Notes: generated by a model from the letters alone, not told the origin. Positions 24,303 through 32,523 are shown, counted from the first letter of the stretch. The stretch is 42,756 nt of DNA from CAZRGV01 sp964599655 (GCA_964599655.1 CAZRGV010000045.1:1-42756); one strand, 5' to 3'. Numbers and translations: made by a program.

Positions 24303-26120
24303 ATGCCGTCCCTGAACCGCCGAGCCGCCGGGCGCCGACGCGCCTGGGGCCGAGGACCGATCATTCTCCGGTTCGAGCCGCTGGAAGGCCGGCAGCTCCT
24401 GACCGGTGGCGGGTCCGACACGACCAACGCGGCGCTGCCCGATCTGGTCGCGGTCAAGTTCGACTCGCTTCATAACCTCGACTGGGATCAGTCGTTCCAC
24501 GCCGTCGGCTCGATCATGAACGAGGGCAGCGGCGCGACGACCAGCCCCGTCCAGGTCGACGTTTACGCCTCGCCCGAAACCACACCCGTCTCCGGCGCGG
24601 TCAAGATCGGCACCATCACCATTCCGGCCGGGCTGCAACCCGGTCAGACGTATCAATTCGACCAGGTGCTGTGGACGCCGGCCCAGCCGCTCTCGGGGCT
24701 TGGCTCGGCTCCCTCGTATTACCTGACCCTTCAGATCAACCCCGATCAGTCGGTGGCCGAGTCGAACTACGCCAACGATGTCCAGGGGTTGCAAGGGGTC
24801 GACGCCTCGATGGTGACGATCACTCCGCAACGGCCCTCACAGCTCGTGGCCGCCGGCATCCGGCTCCGCCCCGGAACCGCCAACTGGGGCGACACGCTCC
24901 ACGCCACCGCGACGATTCTCAACAACGGCGACGGCAACGCCCCGCCGACCACGGCGCGCATCGTTGTCGCCCCTTACGGCCAAGATCCTCTCGGTCCGAA
25001 CGGCGTCACGATCGGAACCCTGGCCATTCCCCAGGTTCTCGCGCACCAGTCGGTGACGATCAACCAGGACCTCAAGCTGACCTCGGCCCCTCCCGCGAGC
25101 CTCGCCAGCACGAACTGGTTCAACGTCAAGATGGTCGTCGACTCCGACCACGTCGCCAACCCCGTGGTCACGACCTCGCCTTCGACGCCCCAGCCCGTCA
25201 ACGGCGTGGGTCTGGGTGAATGGACCATGATCCAGATCTTACCGCCCACGAACCGGCCAACGGCGCAACAGCCCCGACCGGACCTCAAGGTCGACCAGAT
25301 CCAGAGCCCGTCCGCCGTCGCCTGGGGACAGACGTTCCAGATCAAGACCACGCTCGAAAACGCCGGCGCGGCCAACGCGGGACCGTTCAAGGTCCATTTC
25401 CTGCTCTCGCAAAGCGACAATTCATCCGACCCGATGCTCTCGCTTGGGACGGTCGAGGTTCCGGGCCTTCCGTCGAGTTACTCCCAGGACATCACCGAAA
25501 CCGTTCGGCTCCCCGGCCGGATTCCCGCCGGGCTCTCCACCAGCGCGACCACGGGGCGGATCATCGTTCAGGTCGATCCCGAGCACTCGGTCGATGACTC
25601 CAACGCCGCCAATAACACCCTGTCCTCGGTTCCAATCACCTTGAACGTCGTCGGCACCGACGGCAGCACGACTCCCGTGGTGACGACTCCCGCTCCGAGC
25701 ACTCCCCCCGTGGCGACACCCGGCCCCACGACCCCCGCGGGCGGTACCACCAACAGCCCTGGGACCGCAACGGGAACCGGAACCGGGACCACAACAGGGA
25801 CCGGCGCGGGAACTGGAACCACCACCGGAACCGGTACCAAGCCCGGAACAGGCTCCAACACGCCGCATCCCACCCCAGCTCAACCCCAGATTCCGTATGG
25901 ACCAAACCGGATCGCGCAGATCCGGCAACTCCGTCAGGAGTGGTTGACGGCGCACCCCCGGCCAACCCGGCAAGCTTCGCAAGTCCACCTTCGGCCGAGC
26001 GCTCAGCAACTCCAGCAGCGCCGCTTGCAACTTCTGGCGCAGCGATCGGCCGCCTCGAAACTCCGCGTCTTCCCCGCTCGTCACTCGCTGTTGAACCGTC
26101 AAGGACAGCAAACCGGGTGA
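24303..26120 (+). CDS. Secreted protein with planctomycete LEGRQLL motif and three CARDB-like domains
   Basis: 605-residue predicted surface or extracellular protein; role unknown. The basic N-terminus leads into FEPLEGRQLLT (24-34), the motif shared by planctomycete exported proteins and by the protein at 1985-6100. Three beta-sandwich repeats of CARDB type follow (~45-160, ~178-298, ~327-450), each opening with PDLV/SQLV/PDLK and ending in a segment like NPDQSVAESNYANDV or DPEHSVDDSNAANNT. Residues ~455-530 are a Thr/Gly/Pro low-complexity spacer (TGTGTGTTTGTGAG). The C-terminal ~75 residues are basic and Gln/Arg-rich (RPSAQQLQQRRLQLL). ATG 24303 has AGGAGGAG eight bases upstream. The basic tail might bind polyanions such as DNA or polysaccharide; that is speculation. 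Confidence 0.9.
   Translation: MPSLNRRAAGRRRAWGRGPIILRFEPLEGRQLLTGGGSDTTNAALPDLVAVKFDSLHNLDWDQSFHAVGSIMNEGSGATTSPVQVDVYASPETTPVSGAVKIGTITIPAGLQPGQTYQFDQVLWTPAQPLSGLGSAPSYYLTLQINPDQSVAESNYANDVQGLQGVDASMVTITPQRPSQLVAAGIRLRPGTANWGDTLHATATILNNGDGNAPPTTARIVVAPYGQDPLGPNGVTIGTLAIPQVLAHQSVTINQDLKLTSAPPASLASTNWFNVKMVVDSDHVANPVVTTSPSTPQPVNGVGLGEWTMIQILPPTNRPTAQQPRPDLKVDQIQSPSAVAWGQTFQIKTTLENAGAANAGPFKVHFLLSQSDNSSDPMLSLGTVEVPGLPSSYSQDITETVRLPGRIPAGLSTSATTGRIIVQVDPEHSVDDSNAANNTLSSVPITLNVVGTDGSTTPVVTTPAPSTPPVATPGPTTPAGGTTNSPGTATGTGTGTTTGTGAGTGTTTGTGTKPGTGSNTPHPTPAQPQIPYGPNRIAQIRQLRQEWLTAHPRPTRQASQVHLRPSAQQLQQRRLQLLAQRSAASKLRVFPARHSLLNRQGQQTG
25737..25862 (+). repeat. Thr/Gly low-complexity repeat tract
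   Basis: Degenerate GGAACC/ACCGGG-type hexamer repeats encode a Gly-Thr-rich linker in the CARDB protein. Units differ, so this is coding low complexity and not a CRISPR array. Length variation between strains is plausible. Confidence 0.7.
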
Positions 26121-26146
26121 GACGTCGAGGGAATTGCAAACCGTTG

Positions 26147-26171
26147 GGCGGGCCCGGTTTTCGGGCCCGCC
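26147..26171 (+). terminator. Terminator after the CARDB protein
   Basis: Perfect 10-base GC stem GGCGGGCCCG / CGGGCCCGCC with loop GTTTT, 27 bases after the stop. No long T-tract follows. Confidence 0.65.
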
Positions 26172-26269
26172 AGATCGACCTAACCGGAGTTTTCCGGGGT
26201 AAAGCTCCCAGTCGATCGGCCGCGATTCACAAAAACTTGAGAAAAAACCCCAGGGAACTAGGCAATTTA

Positions 26270-26298
26270 TTGAAGACCGGGTATTTCATGGCTATGCT
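26270..26298 (+). promoter_or_regulatory. Candidate promoter of the hydrolase-fold gene
   Basis: TTGAAG (26270-26275), a 17-base spacer and TATGCT (26293-26298) in a locally AT-rich stretch, about 120 bases before the ATG. Confidence 0.4.
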
Positions 26299-26417
26299 TT
26301 GGCAGGAGCAGCGGAGCAACGTGTCGTCGATACCGAAGATCGGTCGACAGCCCCTGTGACGGACCCGGCAGATCGGGATCGCATCTTCTTCGAGCGTACA
26401 CCCAGGAGTCTTCTGGA

Positions 26418-27200
26418 ATGAATGGCGACCGTCGGATCACCTCATCGGCCGAGGCGACGAGCAATCCGGCGGGGCTGGCCGAGGCCCGGTTCATTCCTCA
26501 GCGTTATGAACCCAACTATCCGTATCCGTTGCTCGTCTTGCTCCACGGCCGGGGTGGCGACGAGCACCAGATGGTGGCCTCGATGCCGGCCATGAGCTGG
26601 CGGAATTACGTCGGCCTGAGTCTGCGAGGGCCCGAGACCCTGACTCGGCGCGGGGCGTTCGCCGGATATAGCTGGGGCCAGGCGTTCGTCCGCCCCGACC
26701 GTCGGCTGGACCCGTTTGCCTCGCCCCCTTGTCCCGTCGACGTGGTGCGCCGGACCCTGGAGGGAGGGCCGGTCGACCCGGTCGACCAGCTCGAAGACGG
26801 GCTCTTCTCGGCCATCCGGGAACTGAGGCGATCGCTCCATGTTCACTCCGAGCGGATCTTCCTCGTCGGCGTTGGCGAAGGGGCCGCGGTGGCCTACCGA
26901 GTCGGCCTGACCTATCCCGATCGATTCGCCGGGGTTGTGGCGATCAACGGCTGGATTCCCACCGGCTTTACCCCTCTGGCCCACCTGAAAGCCTGCCGAG
27001 AGCTCCGGATCCTGGTGGTGCATGGCGAATGGAACGGCCGGGCACCGGTCGGCCGGGCTCGGCGCGATGTCTCCACGCTCCGCGCGGGCGGCCTCCAGGT
27101 GTCCTTCCAGTCCTATCCGTGTGCCCACCGCCTCACGTCCCCGATGCTCTCCGACGTCGATACCTGGCTCATCAATCAGTGTACGGGCGAGGCGTTCTGA
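26418..27200 (+). CDS. Alpha/beta-hydrolase-fold protein lacking catalytic Ser and Asp
   Basis: 260 residues with the fold of the phospholipase/carboxylesterase (PF02230-like) or esterase-D-like group: oxyanion strand PLLVLLHGRGGDEHQM (37-52), elbow strand RIFLVGVGEGAAVAYRVGL, and C-terminal HGEWNGRAP and YPCAHRL blocks. Known enzymes have GxSxG, HGxxDxxVP and a His. Here the elbow is G151-V-G-E-G155, so the nucleophile position 153 is Gly; the acid position 206 is Asn; only His237 remains. It should not work as a classic serine hydrolase and may be a binding or regulatory pseudoenzyme, or use another mechanism. ATG 26418 has AGGAG nine bases upstream. No signal peptide is seen. A hairpin follows at 27363-27401. 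Confidence 0.88.
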   Translation: MNGDRRITSSAEATSNPAGLAEARFIPQRYEPNYPYPLLVLLHGRGGDEHQMVASMPAMSWRNYVGLSLRGPETLTRRGAFAGYSWGQAFVRPDRRLDPFASPPCPVDVVRRTLEGGPVDPVDQLEDGLFSAIRELRRSLHVHSERIFLVGVGEGAAVAYRVGLTYPDRFAGVVAINGWIPTGFTPLAHLKACRELRILVVHGEWNGRAPVGRARRDVSTLRAGGLQVSFQSYPCAHRLTSPMLSDVDTWLINQCTGEAF

Positions 27201-28218
27201 CCGACGAGCCGACGGCGTTTCCAGGATTTTCGTCGCCTCGCGGCCCGTCGAGAACGACCGAAGGACCGGACAACGGCGTGATTCGGTTCCGGGGTTCCGA
27301 GTCTGTCCGCGAGCTCGCCGGATTGGTAGGACAGGTCGATGGGTTGATCCCACCGGCCGCCCCCACCGATCCGCCGACAAAACCTCGCGGTCCATCGGTG
27401 GACCGTTCCAGGATTGTTAAACTCCGCTGGTTGGTTTTTGGTGATTCTTGATCGGGTGAGGCAGCCTCAGAAACATAAAGAGTTGACTGCGATCGATGAA
27501 GTATCGATTTCGTCGGGGAAAAGTCCCGATGGCGACACTTCAGGAGATCGATGAGCCTCAAAAGTTTGTAAAACTGGATGCGCCGCATCTGGGGGGTGTG
27601 CGGCAACGGCCTCGCCGGGCGGGTTGGAACGCCCGTGGTGGTTCGATCCACACTCTTAGACGTTTCGAAGTTCTGCTGTGAAGAGGGAATCGAAGCGGGC
27701 TCCCGACTTGACGGAGTTACTTGAAGGAAAACGGTTTGTGAAAAACGGCCACCTCGGGCCGCGGAAATTGACGACAATCACGGCTTGATGTTCTGGCCGG
27801 TGCTTGATAATCTCATTCGCGATCTCAACGTGACATTCCTCATCCAGATGATGGAGGCGAAGAGGCCCCTTCGGAGTAGCCGGACCTATCCCAGCGGCGT
27901 TAACGGATTGACGCGAAAACGCGATCCGCAGGGTCACGACGGCCTTTCGACGGAGTATTAGCGATAATCGCGGCGGCGACGTGCGTGTTGCGATCGTAAC
28001 CCATGCTGTGATCTCGTCGAGCGCCGTCGAACAGAGAGAATCCGCGAATGGCTCGAGCCGGTCAGCGCGAGATTCGCTCGAAACTTGGGGTCGCCGATCG
28101 ACCATCGCTTCGTGTTTGGCGTCTTTCGGAACAGTTTCCGATCCTCGCGTACTAGGATTGGAAACCCGCCATCGCGACTCCTTCCGATCTGATAACGCTA
28201 GCGGAAAGAGAGGCATCC
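27201..28218. other. Gene-poor kilobase
   Basis: About 1 kb with lower GC than its surroundings. Open frames on both strands have no recognisable domain, poor ribosome sites and random-looking composition. Visible structure: a hairpin at 27363-27401 and two ATCGAT palindromes spaced by GAAGT at 27490-27506. I see no tRNA or insertion sequence. Confidence 0.5.
27363..27401 (+). terminator. Stem-loop after the hydrolase-fold gene
   Basis: CCACCGAT (27363-27370) pairs with ATCGGTGG (27394-27401); the inner CCGC/GCGG extends the stem past a three-base bulge. It is 163 bases after the stop and has no T-tract, so the terminator role is tentative. Confidence 0.35.
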
Positions 28219-28482
28219 ATGAGAGCTCGCCCCCGAAAGTTCGACGATTGTCAGGGTACACCGTCGGATCTGATTGAAGCGACGCAACGTGGCGCGACAA
28301 TCTGGGTCGAGCGGCAGCGCTCCCAGGGGTGGGAAGACACCAGAATCCGAGACGAGCTTTTGACCCGCTTGTGGAACGTTTTCCGCGTCGAAGAGGATCT
28401 CCACGAACTGGAGGTGGAAACCTTAATGGCGGTTGCTCGCCGAAGCGTGGATAAGGCGCTTTCGGTTCCGGCGACGCAATAG
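28219..28482 (+). CDS. Small hypothetical protein
   Basis: 87 residues, no family recognised. A good AGAGAGG ribosome site five bases before the ATG and natural-looking amino-acid composition support it as real. The sequence is charged and mostly helical (IWVERQRSQGWEDTRIRDELL, and VEEDLHELEVETLMAVARRSV), with one Cys near the N-terminus and no membrane segment. It stands alone: an empty kilobase lies upstream and a convergent XRE regulator downstream, about 400 bases away. Nothing indicates its role. Confidence 0.6.
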   Translation: MRARPRKFDDCQGTPSDLIEATQRGATIWVERQRSQGWEDTRIRDELLTRLWNVFRVEEDLHELEVETLMAVARRSVDKALSVPATQ

Positions 28483-28883
28483 CCGGTTTGGTCGCTGCGA
28501 CACGGCGGTCTCGCGGACCTGATCCGTTCGGTCCTGCTCGCGGTGTTTTTCCGAAATTCTCACAATCCCAGGATGTTGGCGGTCCTGGTCGCCGAATCGA
28601 ATTTGGACTCGGGCGGAGACGCGTGTCTGGTAGGGTTGTCCCGCGAGTCGGGAACGACTCACCTCGTTCGCGGTCGGGCTCATCGTCTCGCTTTGCAGGC
28701 CACGACGATGGCGCAGGTCGAGGCCGCCCCAACCCAACCTCGTCGGATAGGGTCCGATCGTGGTCTGGTCGGACTGGATCGAATTGTTGTTCGTCGAGTC
28801 GCCGAGGCGCGGGGCCTGATCCACGAAGGATCGAGGCGATCCATCAAGACTCGGTGGCAAGCCAGAGGATTTCTCGCCGCGTG
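28483..28883. other. Convergent spacer without a supported gene
   Basis: 401 bases between the small hypothetical gene and the XRE regulator. A 114-codon forward frame (28543-28887) and a reverse frame overlap here, but neither has a convincing ribosome site or domain. Confidence 0.45.
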
Positions 28884-29276
28884 CTAGCGAGACATCCGCG
28901 GAGTGCGATTCCGGAGCAACATCGCGTGCGCCTCTTCGACGATCCGGGCGACCCCGTCACCCAGGGGAGAGGCGAGCAGGTCCTGGAGCTTTTGCCTCAG
29001 GTCCCAGTCACGGCTTCCCGCGGAGGCCACGGAGCGAGGACCGACGTCGGTCGAAATCGGGGTCTCCAGACCGGACCGACCGAGAAGCTCTTCCACGGAC
29101 ACATCCAGAGCCCTCGCGATTCGAAGAAGAGTCGCCGCCCGCGGGGTTTCCGTTTTGCCAGCCTCAATCTGATAGAGGGCCGTGCGCGAGATCTCCGCGA
29201 TCTCCGCGAGTTCCTCGGGGCCGAGTCCTTTGGCGTACCGGCAGGAGCGGATCCGATCTGCGAGCCGAGTGTTCAT
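28884..29276 (-). CDS. XRE-family helix-turn-helix regulator
   Basis: 130-residue DNA-binding protein. The HTH covers residues ~4-65: LADRIRSCRYAKGLGPEELAE, then the recognition helix region ISRTALYQIEAGKTETPRAATL, and LLRIARALDVSVEELLGR. The C-terminal half (~90-120) has one amphipathic helix (DLRQKLQDLLASPLGDGVARIV). ATG 29276 is where the domain begins; only a weak GTAGGG precedes it. Longer in-frame starts add Pro/His-rich sequence with no homology. It faces away from the broken zinc-ribbon gene to its right. It differs in sequence from the XRE protein at 16142-16600, so the two are not recent copies. Target unknown. Confidence 0.88.
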   Translation of the reverse strand: MNTRLADRIRSCRYAKGLGPEELAEIAEISRTALYQIEAGKTETPRAATLLRIARALDVSVEELLGRSGLETPISTDVGPRSVASAGSRDWDLRQKLQDLLASPLGDGVARIVEEAHAMLLRNRTPRMSR

Positions 29277-29774
29277 GTTCGCATCCCTACGTACTCTGGG
29301 TGTCTTCCAACAGGTCGAGGAAGATGCCGGATGGGGGGGTGGATGGAATCGGCATCTCGTCATGAGGAATTCCAACCAAGGAGAGGCATTACCAAAAAAT
29401 GTGGCAAGGTTCAACACCAAAGCCACCAAAAAAACGGGGTCTCGGCTCGAATCCGACGCTTCGTATCAGAAACAGCGGTCATCGTTTGTCAAATCGTCGA
29501 AGCGTTGACAGGGAGGTTATTTTCCTTTTGGATCGTTCTGCGGTTGCGAGATGCCTTGAGCTCTTTGAGTCTCAACGAACCTTGTTGTTGCGAATTGGAA
29601 TCTGTCGGCCTGGGGGCTCGAGGAGGTGATTCCGCGAGATCGCGAAACACGTTCCAGAGGCTCGAACGGAACGGCTCGGGAAGGATTTTCGCGGATCTCG
29701 GGCTCGATTGTCGTAAGATGAGATCTCTGGGTTGACGTGGAATCCTTGGAACGAATCCTGGGTTGGGAGGCTGG
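29277..29774. other. Divergent spacer
   Basis: 498 bases between the XRE gene and the broken zinc-ribbon gene. A TTGACA occurs near 29506 but has no good -10 partner. It is locally AT-rich around 29395-29530. No gene is supported. Confidence 0.45.
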
Positions 29775-30059
29775 ATGGTTGAGGCGTTCGCCTGTCCGGA
29801 GTGTAGGGAAAGAGTGTANNNNNNNNNNNNNNNNNNNNNNNNNNNNNNNNNNGAGGTTCCGTTTTTGCCGAGGGCCAGGCCGAGCCGGCGTCGTCGTCGC
29901 GACCATCGGACGGAATGGGCCTGGGTCGCCATCGCCTTGAGCGCGGCCGTGATTCTGGTCGTCGGGACGTATCTTCTGGTTCGAGCAAGGATTCGGTCGG
30001 AACGCATCCGGGCGATGGAGTCGCTGTTGGCGGCGTCCGAGGCCGACTGCTTCTCGTAG
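29775..30059 (+). CDS. N-terminal part of a broken gene: zinc ribbon and one TM helix
   Basis: About 95 codons including a 34-N gap. The start MVEAFACPECRERV carries the first CxxC of a zinc ribbon; a second pair would fall in the gap or be missing. After the gap a basic stretch is followed by one TM helix (WAWVAIALSAAVILVVGTYLLV) and a helical RIRSERIRAMESLLAA. The frame then stops at 30059. It should continue into the frame at 30155-30910: the intervening ~110 bases read sensibly only on the other strand. GGGAGG lies four bases before ATG 29775. Together the two parts would make a ~350-residue membrane-anchored protein. I judge this a misassembly or local rearrangement. Confidence 0.6.
   Translation: MVEAFACPECRERVXXXXXXXXXXXXEVPFLPRARPSRRRRRDHRTEWAWVAIALSAAVILVVGTYLLVRARIRSERIRAMESLLAASEADCFS
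29819..29852. other. Assembly gap (34 N)
   Basis: Run of N inside the zinc-ribbon/TM gene; the reading frame is the same on both sides as written. Confidence 0.99.
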
Positions 30060-30173
30060 GCGTAGTCCGGGTAGTACTGGGCCAGTTGCCACAGGAGCAG
30101 GGCGCACTTGTGGGCATAGCGTGGGTCGTCAGTCAGCAGGTAGGCCTGGGATCGTTGAGCGAGCGCGTGAAAA
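30050..30173 (-). pseudogene. Antisense fragment resembling a heparinase/alginate-lyase-type protein
   Basis: On the minus strand about 40 codons read FHALAQRSQAYLLTDDPRYA, then CALLLWQLAQYYPDYAYEK. This strongly resembles the alpha-toroid helices of heparinase II/III or alginate-lyase proteins, which commonly read AYLLTGDPRYA...LL..LA..YPDY. Neither flank continues it, and it sits exactly where the plus-strand gene loses its frame. It is best explained as a chimeric join in the assembly near the N gaps; a true inverted insertion is the alternative. Boundaries are approximate. Confidence 0.55.
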
Positions 30174-30910
30174 CGCTGGACTCGCGCCTCGAGATCCAGC
30201 GGCGAGCGGACCTCTTGCGGCGGGCGGAAGCCGATCTGGAGATGGCCCGGTCGGTCCTCGCCGGGCCCACGCCGGATTTCCCTCGCGCGCTGGAGCTGTC
30301 CGAACAGGCGTTCGAGGCCTCCGATCAGGTGGCCGGCCCGACCGCGCTTCGCCTCCGTGACGAGGCGAGAGAACGTGTCTCGCGGCTGGTTGCCGAGCGC
30401 GGCGTGATCGTGCTGCCCGTCGAGGGCCAGTTCCTCCAGGGTCCAAAGACNNNNNNNNNNGCCGACGCCTACACCTCGTCCTTGTTGCCAATCCTGGCCG
30501 AAACGCTTCGCCTCCGGGGCTACCTGCCTCGTCCGAACGTCTCCCAACTGCGATCCGTCTGGGAGGCGCACGCCCCCTACCGACTGGCCATCGAGATCCT
30601 CGAAACCCCCGGCGGGGCCTATCTTCAGTCGGCCCACCAGACCACTCGCATCGAGGCCCGCTTCTCCCTGGATCGCGGCGGCGTGTCGCTCTGGCAGAAC
30701 CGGGTCACCGGCCGGACCCGGGTTCCGTCGCCCCGCATGTCGGCGTTCGAGGCCGGCTACATCGGAACCAGCACCCGGCGCAACGCCGATATCGAGCGAC
30801 GGCTCCACGATGACGCCGTCGCCCACCTCCTGGAACAACTCCCCATGCGGCTCCGCAATCTTCCGGAGTGGGGAACCTTGACCGGCGCGACTCAAGAGCA
30901 TTTTTATTGA
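30155..30910 (+). CDS. C-terminal part of the broken gene, unknown family
   Basis: About 250 codons, including a 10-N gap at 30451-30460, in frame on both sides. The first ~90 residues are helical and charged (LSERVKTLDSRLEIQRRADLL, then RALELSEQAFEASDQVAG). The rest looks alpha/beta (AETLRLRGYLPRPNVSQLRSV, then YRLAIEILETPGGAYL and RIEARFSLDRGGVSLWQNRVTG). No family is recognised. The nominal TTG start at 30155 is only the point where the frame becomes convincing; the true start is probably ATG 29775, before the antisense segment. The gene ends in AT-rich codons (EHFY, stop) that lead into an extremely AT-rich spacer. It is convergent with the HD-GYP gene. Confidence 0.6.
   Translation: MSERVKTLDSRLEIQRRADLLRRAEADLEMARSVLAGPTPDFPRALELSEQAFEASDQVAGPTALRLRDEARERVSRLVAERGVIVLPVEGQFLQGPKXXXXADAYTSSLLPILAETLRLRGYLPRPNVSQLRSVWEAHAPYRLAIEILETPGGAYLQSAHQTTRIEARFSLDRGGVSLWQNRVTGRTRVPSPRMSAFEAGYIGTSTRRNADIERRLHDDAVAHLLEQLPMRLRNLPEWGTLTGATQEHFY
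30451..30460. other. Assembly gap (10 N)
   Basis: Run of ten N in the C-terminal part of the broken gene. Confidence 0.99.
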
Positions 30911-30962
30911 TCTGAATACTAAATATTAATTATAAAATTAAAATACATTTTCATTATGATTT
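30904..30962. other. AT-rich island between convergent genes
   Basis: Roughly 85 percent A+T over about 60 bases in GC-rich surroundings, just before the HD-GYP stop. It contains the hairpin TTAATT-ATAA-AATTAA (30926-30941). It may serve as a bidirectional terminator, or mark a junction of transferred DNA. Confidence 0.6.
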
Positions 30963-30972
30963 GACCAGATTC

Positions 30973-32523
30973 TCAGGATCGTCCGAGGGCGTCGCCGACG
31001 GCTTTTCGGAGGCTTTCGCCGAGACCTTTCTGGCGGATTTGTTCGAGGTCGGCGCGGCAGGCGAACAGGGCGTCCACCACGCGAGTGTCCCACTGAGTTC
31101 CGGCTCCCTTGCGGAAGATTTCGTCGATCTGGTCGGGGGACAGGCGGCGACGGTAGGGGCGGCTGCTGGACATCGCGTCGAAGGCATCGGCGACGGCGAG
31201 GATCCGGGCCGGAAGCGGGATGGCTTCCCCCGACAGGCCGGATGGGTATCCTGAACCATCCATGCACTCGTGATGGTGAGCCACGCCGGGAAGCAGGTGA
31301 TGGAGCTTCTTGAGGTCGGAGAGGATGTGGAATCCGATTCGAACGTGGGCCTGGATTTGGCGGTATTCCTCGTCGGTGAGTTTGCCGGGTTTTTTCAGGA
31401 CTTCGTCGCCGATGCCGATCTTGCCGACGTCGTGGAGCAGGCCCATGAGGTAGAGGTCGCCTCGCTGGTTGATGGAGAGGCCGAGTTCCTCGCCGAGCCG
31501 GACGGCGATGCGGGCCACGCGTTCGGAGTGTCCCGACGTATACGGGTCCTTGGCGTCGATGGCGGACGTGAGGGCTCGGATGACGCCGAAGAGGAGTTCC
31601 TTGAGGTCGCCGTAGAGTCGGGCGTTGGCGCGTTGGTTGACGATCAGCGAGGCGATCGTGTGCAGGATCTCGACCTCGGTGTCGAAGGGGCGGTCGTCGT
31701 TGGGATTGCCGGCGACGAGCCCACCGAGCGGGGGCACGGCCTCGCTGTCGGCCGCGGCGATGGCGAGCCGACGGACGGCACCGTTCGGTCCGGTCGGACG
31801 ATTCGAGACCCAGACGGCCTCGCCGGCCGCGAGGTGAACCAGGGACCGGTAGTTCTCTGGAGTCAAGGTCTCGACCTCGCCGGCCACGACGACTGGATCT
31901 CGGTTGTTGCCGGGAACCCAGGCCACCGCCGCGACGTCGAGCGCCTCCTGGATGGTGCTGACCGCCGTGCGCTGGAACCGTTCGGGCTGGTCCGAAACGC
32001 GGAGGCCGCGGATCAGTCGATCGGCGATGGTAGGTTGATGGCGCGCACCGTACGCCGAATCGGAGGACGCGCGGCTGCTGGCGTTGGACTTGAGCCGGTT
32101 GGCAACCGCCTGCCCCCAGGCCCGCAGCGCCCGTTCGGGACAGTACGGGCCCCAGGCCACGTTGGACCTGGGCGAGGCGTCCGTCGCGCGGAAGCCGACG
32201 ATGGCCAGCAGGTTTGGACCGACGGGGGTCGAGGGAACCGGCAGGACCAGCCAGAGGGGTTCGTTCTCGTTTTCAGGCCGCACGATCGAGACCTTGACCG
32301 TGTCCAGCCGAAGCTCTAGCGCCGGGACGAAGGCTTCCGACGGCGCTCCTCGAACCTGCCGAATTTGTTGCTCGACCGGGTCGAAGAGAGCGATCGGAGC
32401 CGAGAATTCGAAGTGTAGCTCGTCGGTAAGGTCGTCGAGGTCTTCCCCGTGCATGACGCTCAACCCCGACCGTGAATTTCGCTCGACCACGCCGAGTCGC
32501 TTGACGTTTGATTCAGTCAGCAT
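30973..32523 (-). CDS. HD-GYP domain protein with GAF-like sensor
   Basis: 516-residue cytoplasmic signalling protein. HD-GYP enzymes hydrolyse cyclic di-GMP. Residues ~20-300 hold one or two GAF-like sensor segments (a final helix, VEILHTIASLIVNQRANARLY, leads into the output domain). The HD-GYP domain runs from ~310 to 500. It shows His332 (GHSERVARIA), the HD pair His364-Asp365 (LLHDVGKIGI), His393, and His417/His418 in AHHHECMDGSGYP, with the GYP at 425-427. The metal-binding set looks complete, so activity is expected. ATG 32523 has AGGTGA eight bases upstream. It is divergent from a Ser/Thr kinase across a 364-base spacer. No TM segment is seen. The input signal is unknown. Confidence 0.94.
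   Translation of the reverse strand: MLTESNVKRLGVVERNSRSGLSVMHGEDLDDLTDELHFEFSAPIALFDPVEQQIRQVRGAPSEAFVPALELRLDTVKVSIVRPENENEPLWLVLPVPSTPVGPNLLAIVGFRATDASPRSNVAWGPYCPERALRAWGQAVANRLKSNASSRASSDSAYGARHQPTIADRLIRGLRVSDQPERFQRTAVSTIQEALDVAAVAWVPGNNRDPVVVAGEVETLTPENYRSLVHLAAGEAVWVSNRPTGPNGAVRRLAIAAADSEAVPPLGGLVAGNPNDDRPFDTEVEILHTIASLIVNQRANARLYGDLKELLFGVIRALTSAIDAKDPYTSGHSERVARIAVRLGEELGLSINQRGDLYLMGLLHDVGKIGIGDEVLKKPGKLTDEEYRQIQAHVRIGFHILSDLKKLHHLLPGVAHHHECMDGSGYPSGLSGEAIPLPARILAVADAFDAMSSSRPYRRRLSPDQIDEIFRKGAGTQWDTRVVDALFACRADLEQIRQKGLGESLRKAVGDALGRS

Noticed and set aside
25737..25862. Repeats considered as a CRISPR array
   Set aside because: Units are short, degenerate and in frame with a Gly/Thr-rich protein; there are no spacers of regular length.
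27656..28732. 358-codon minus-strand frame in the gene-poor region
   Set aside because: Composition looks random, with many Arg/Pro/Ser; no domain and no ribosome site; it runs through the better-supported small plus-strand gene.
28543..28887. 114-codon plus-strand frame
   Set aside because: No ribosome site; the Arg/Val-rich sequence has no domain and its end overlaps the XRE gene. Could be revisited with comparative data.
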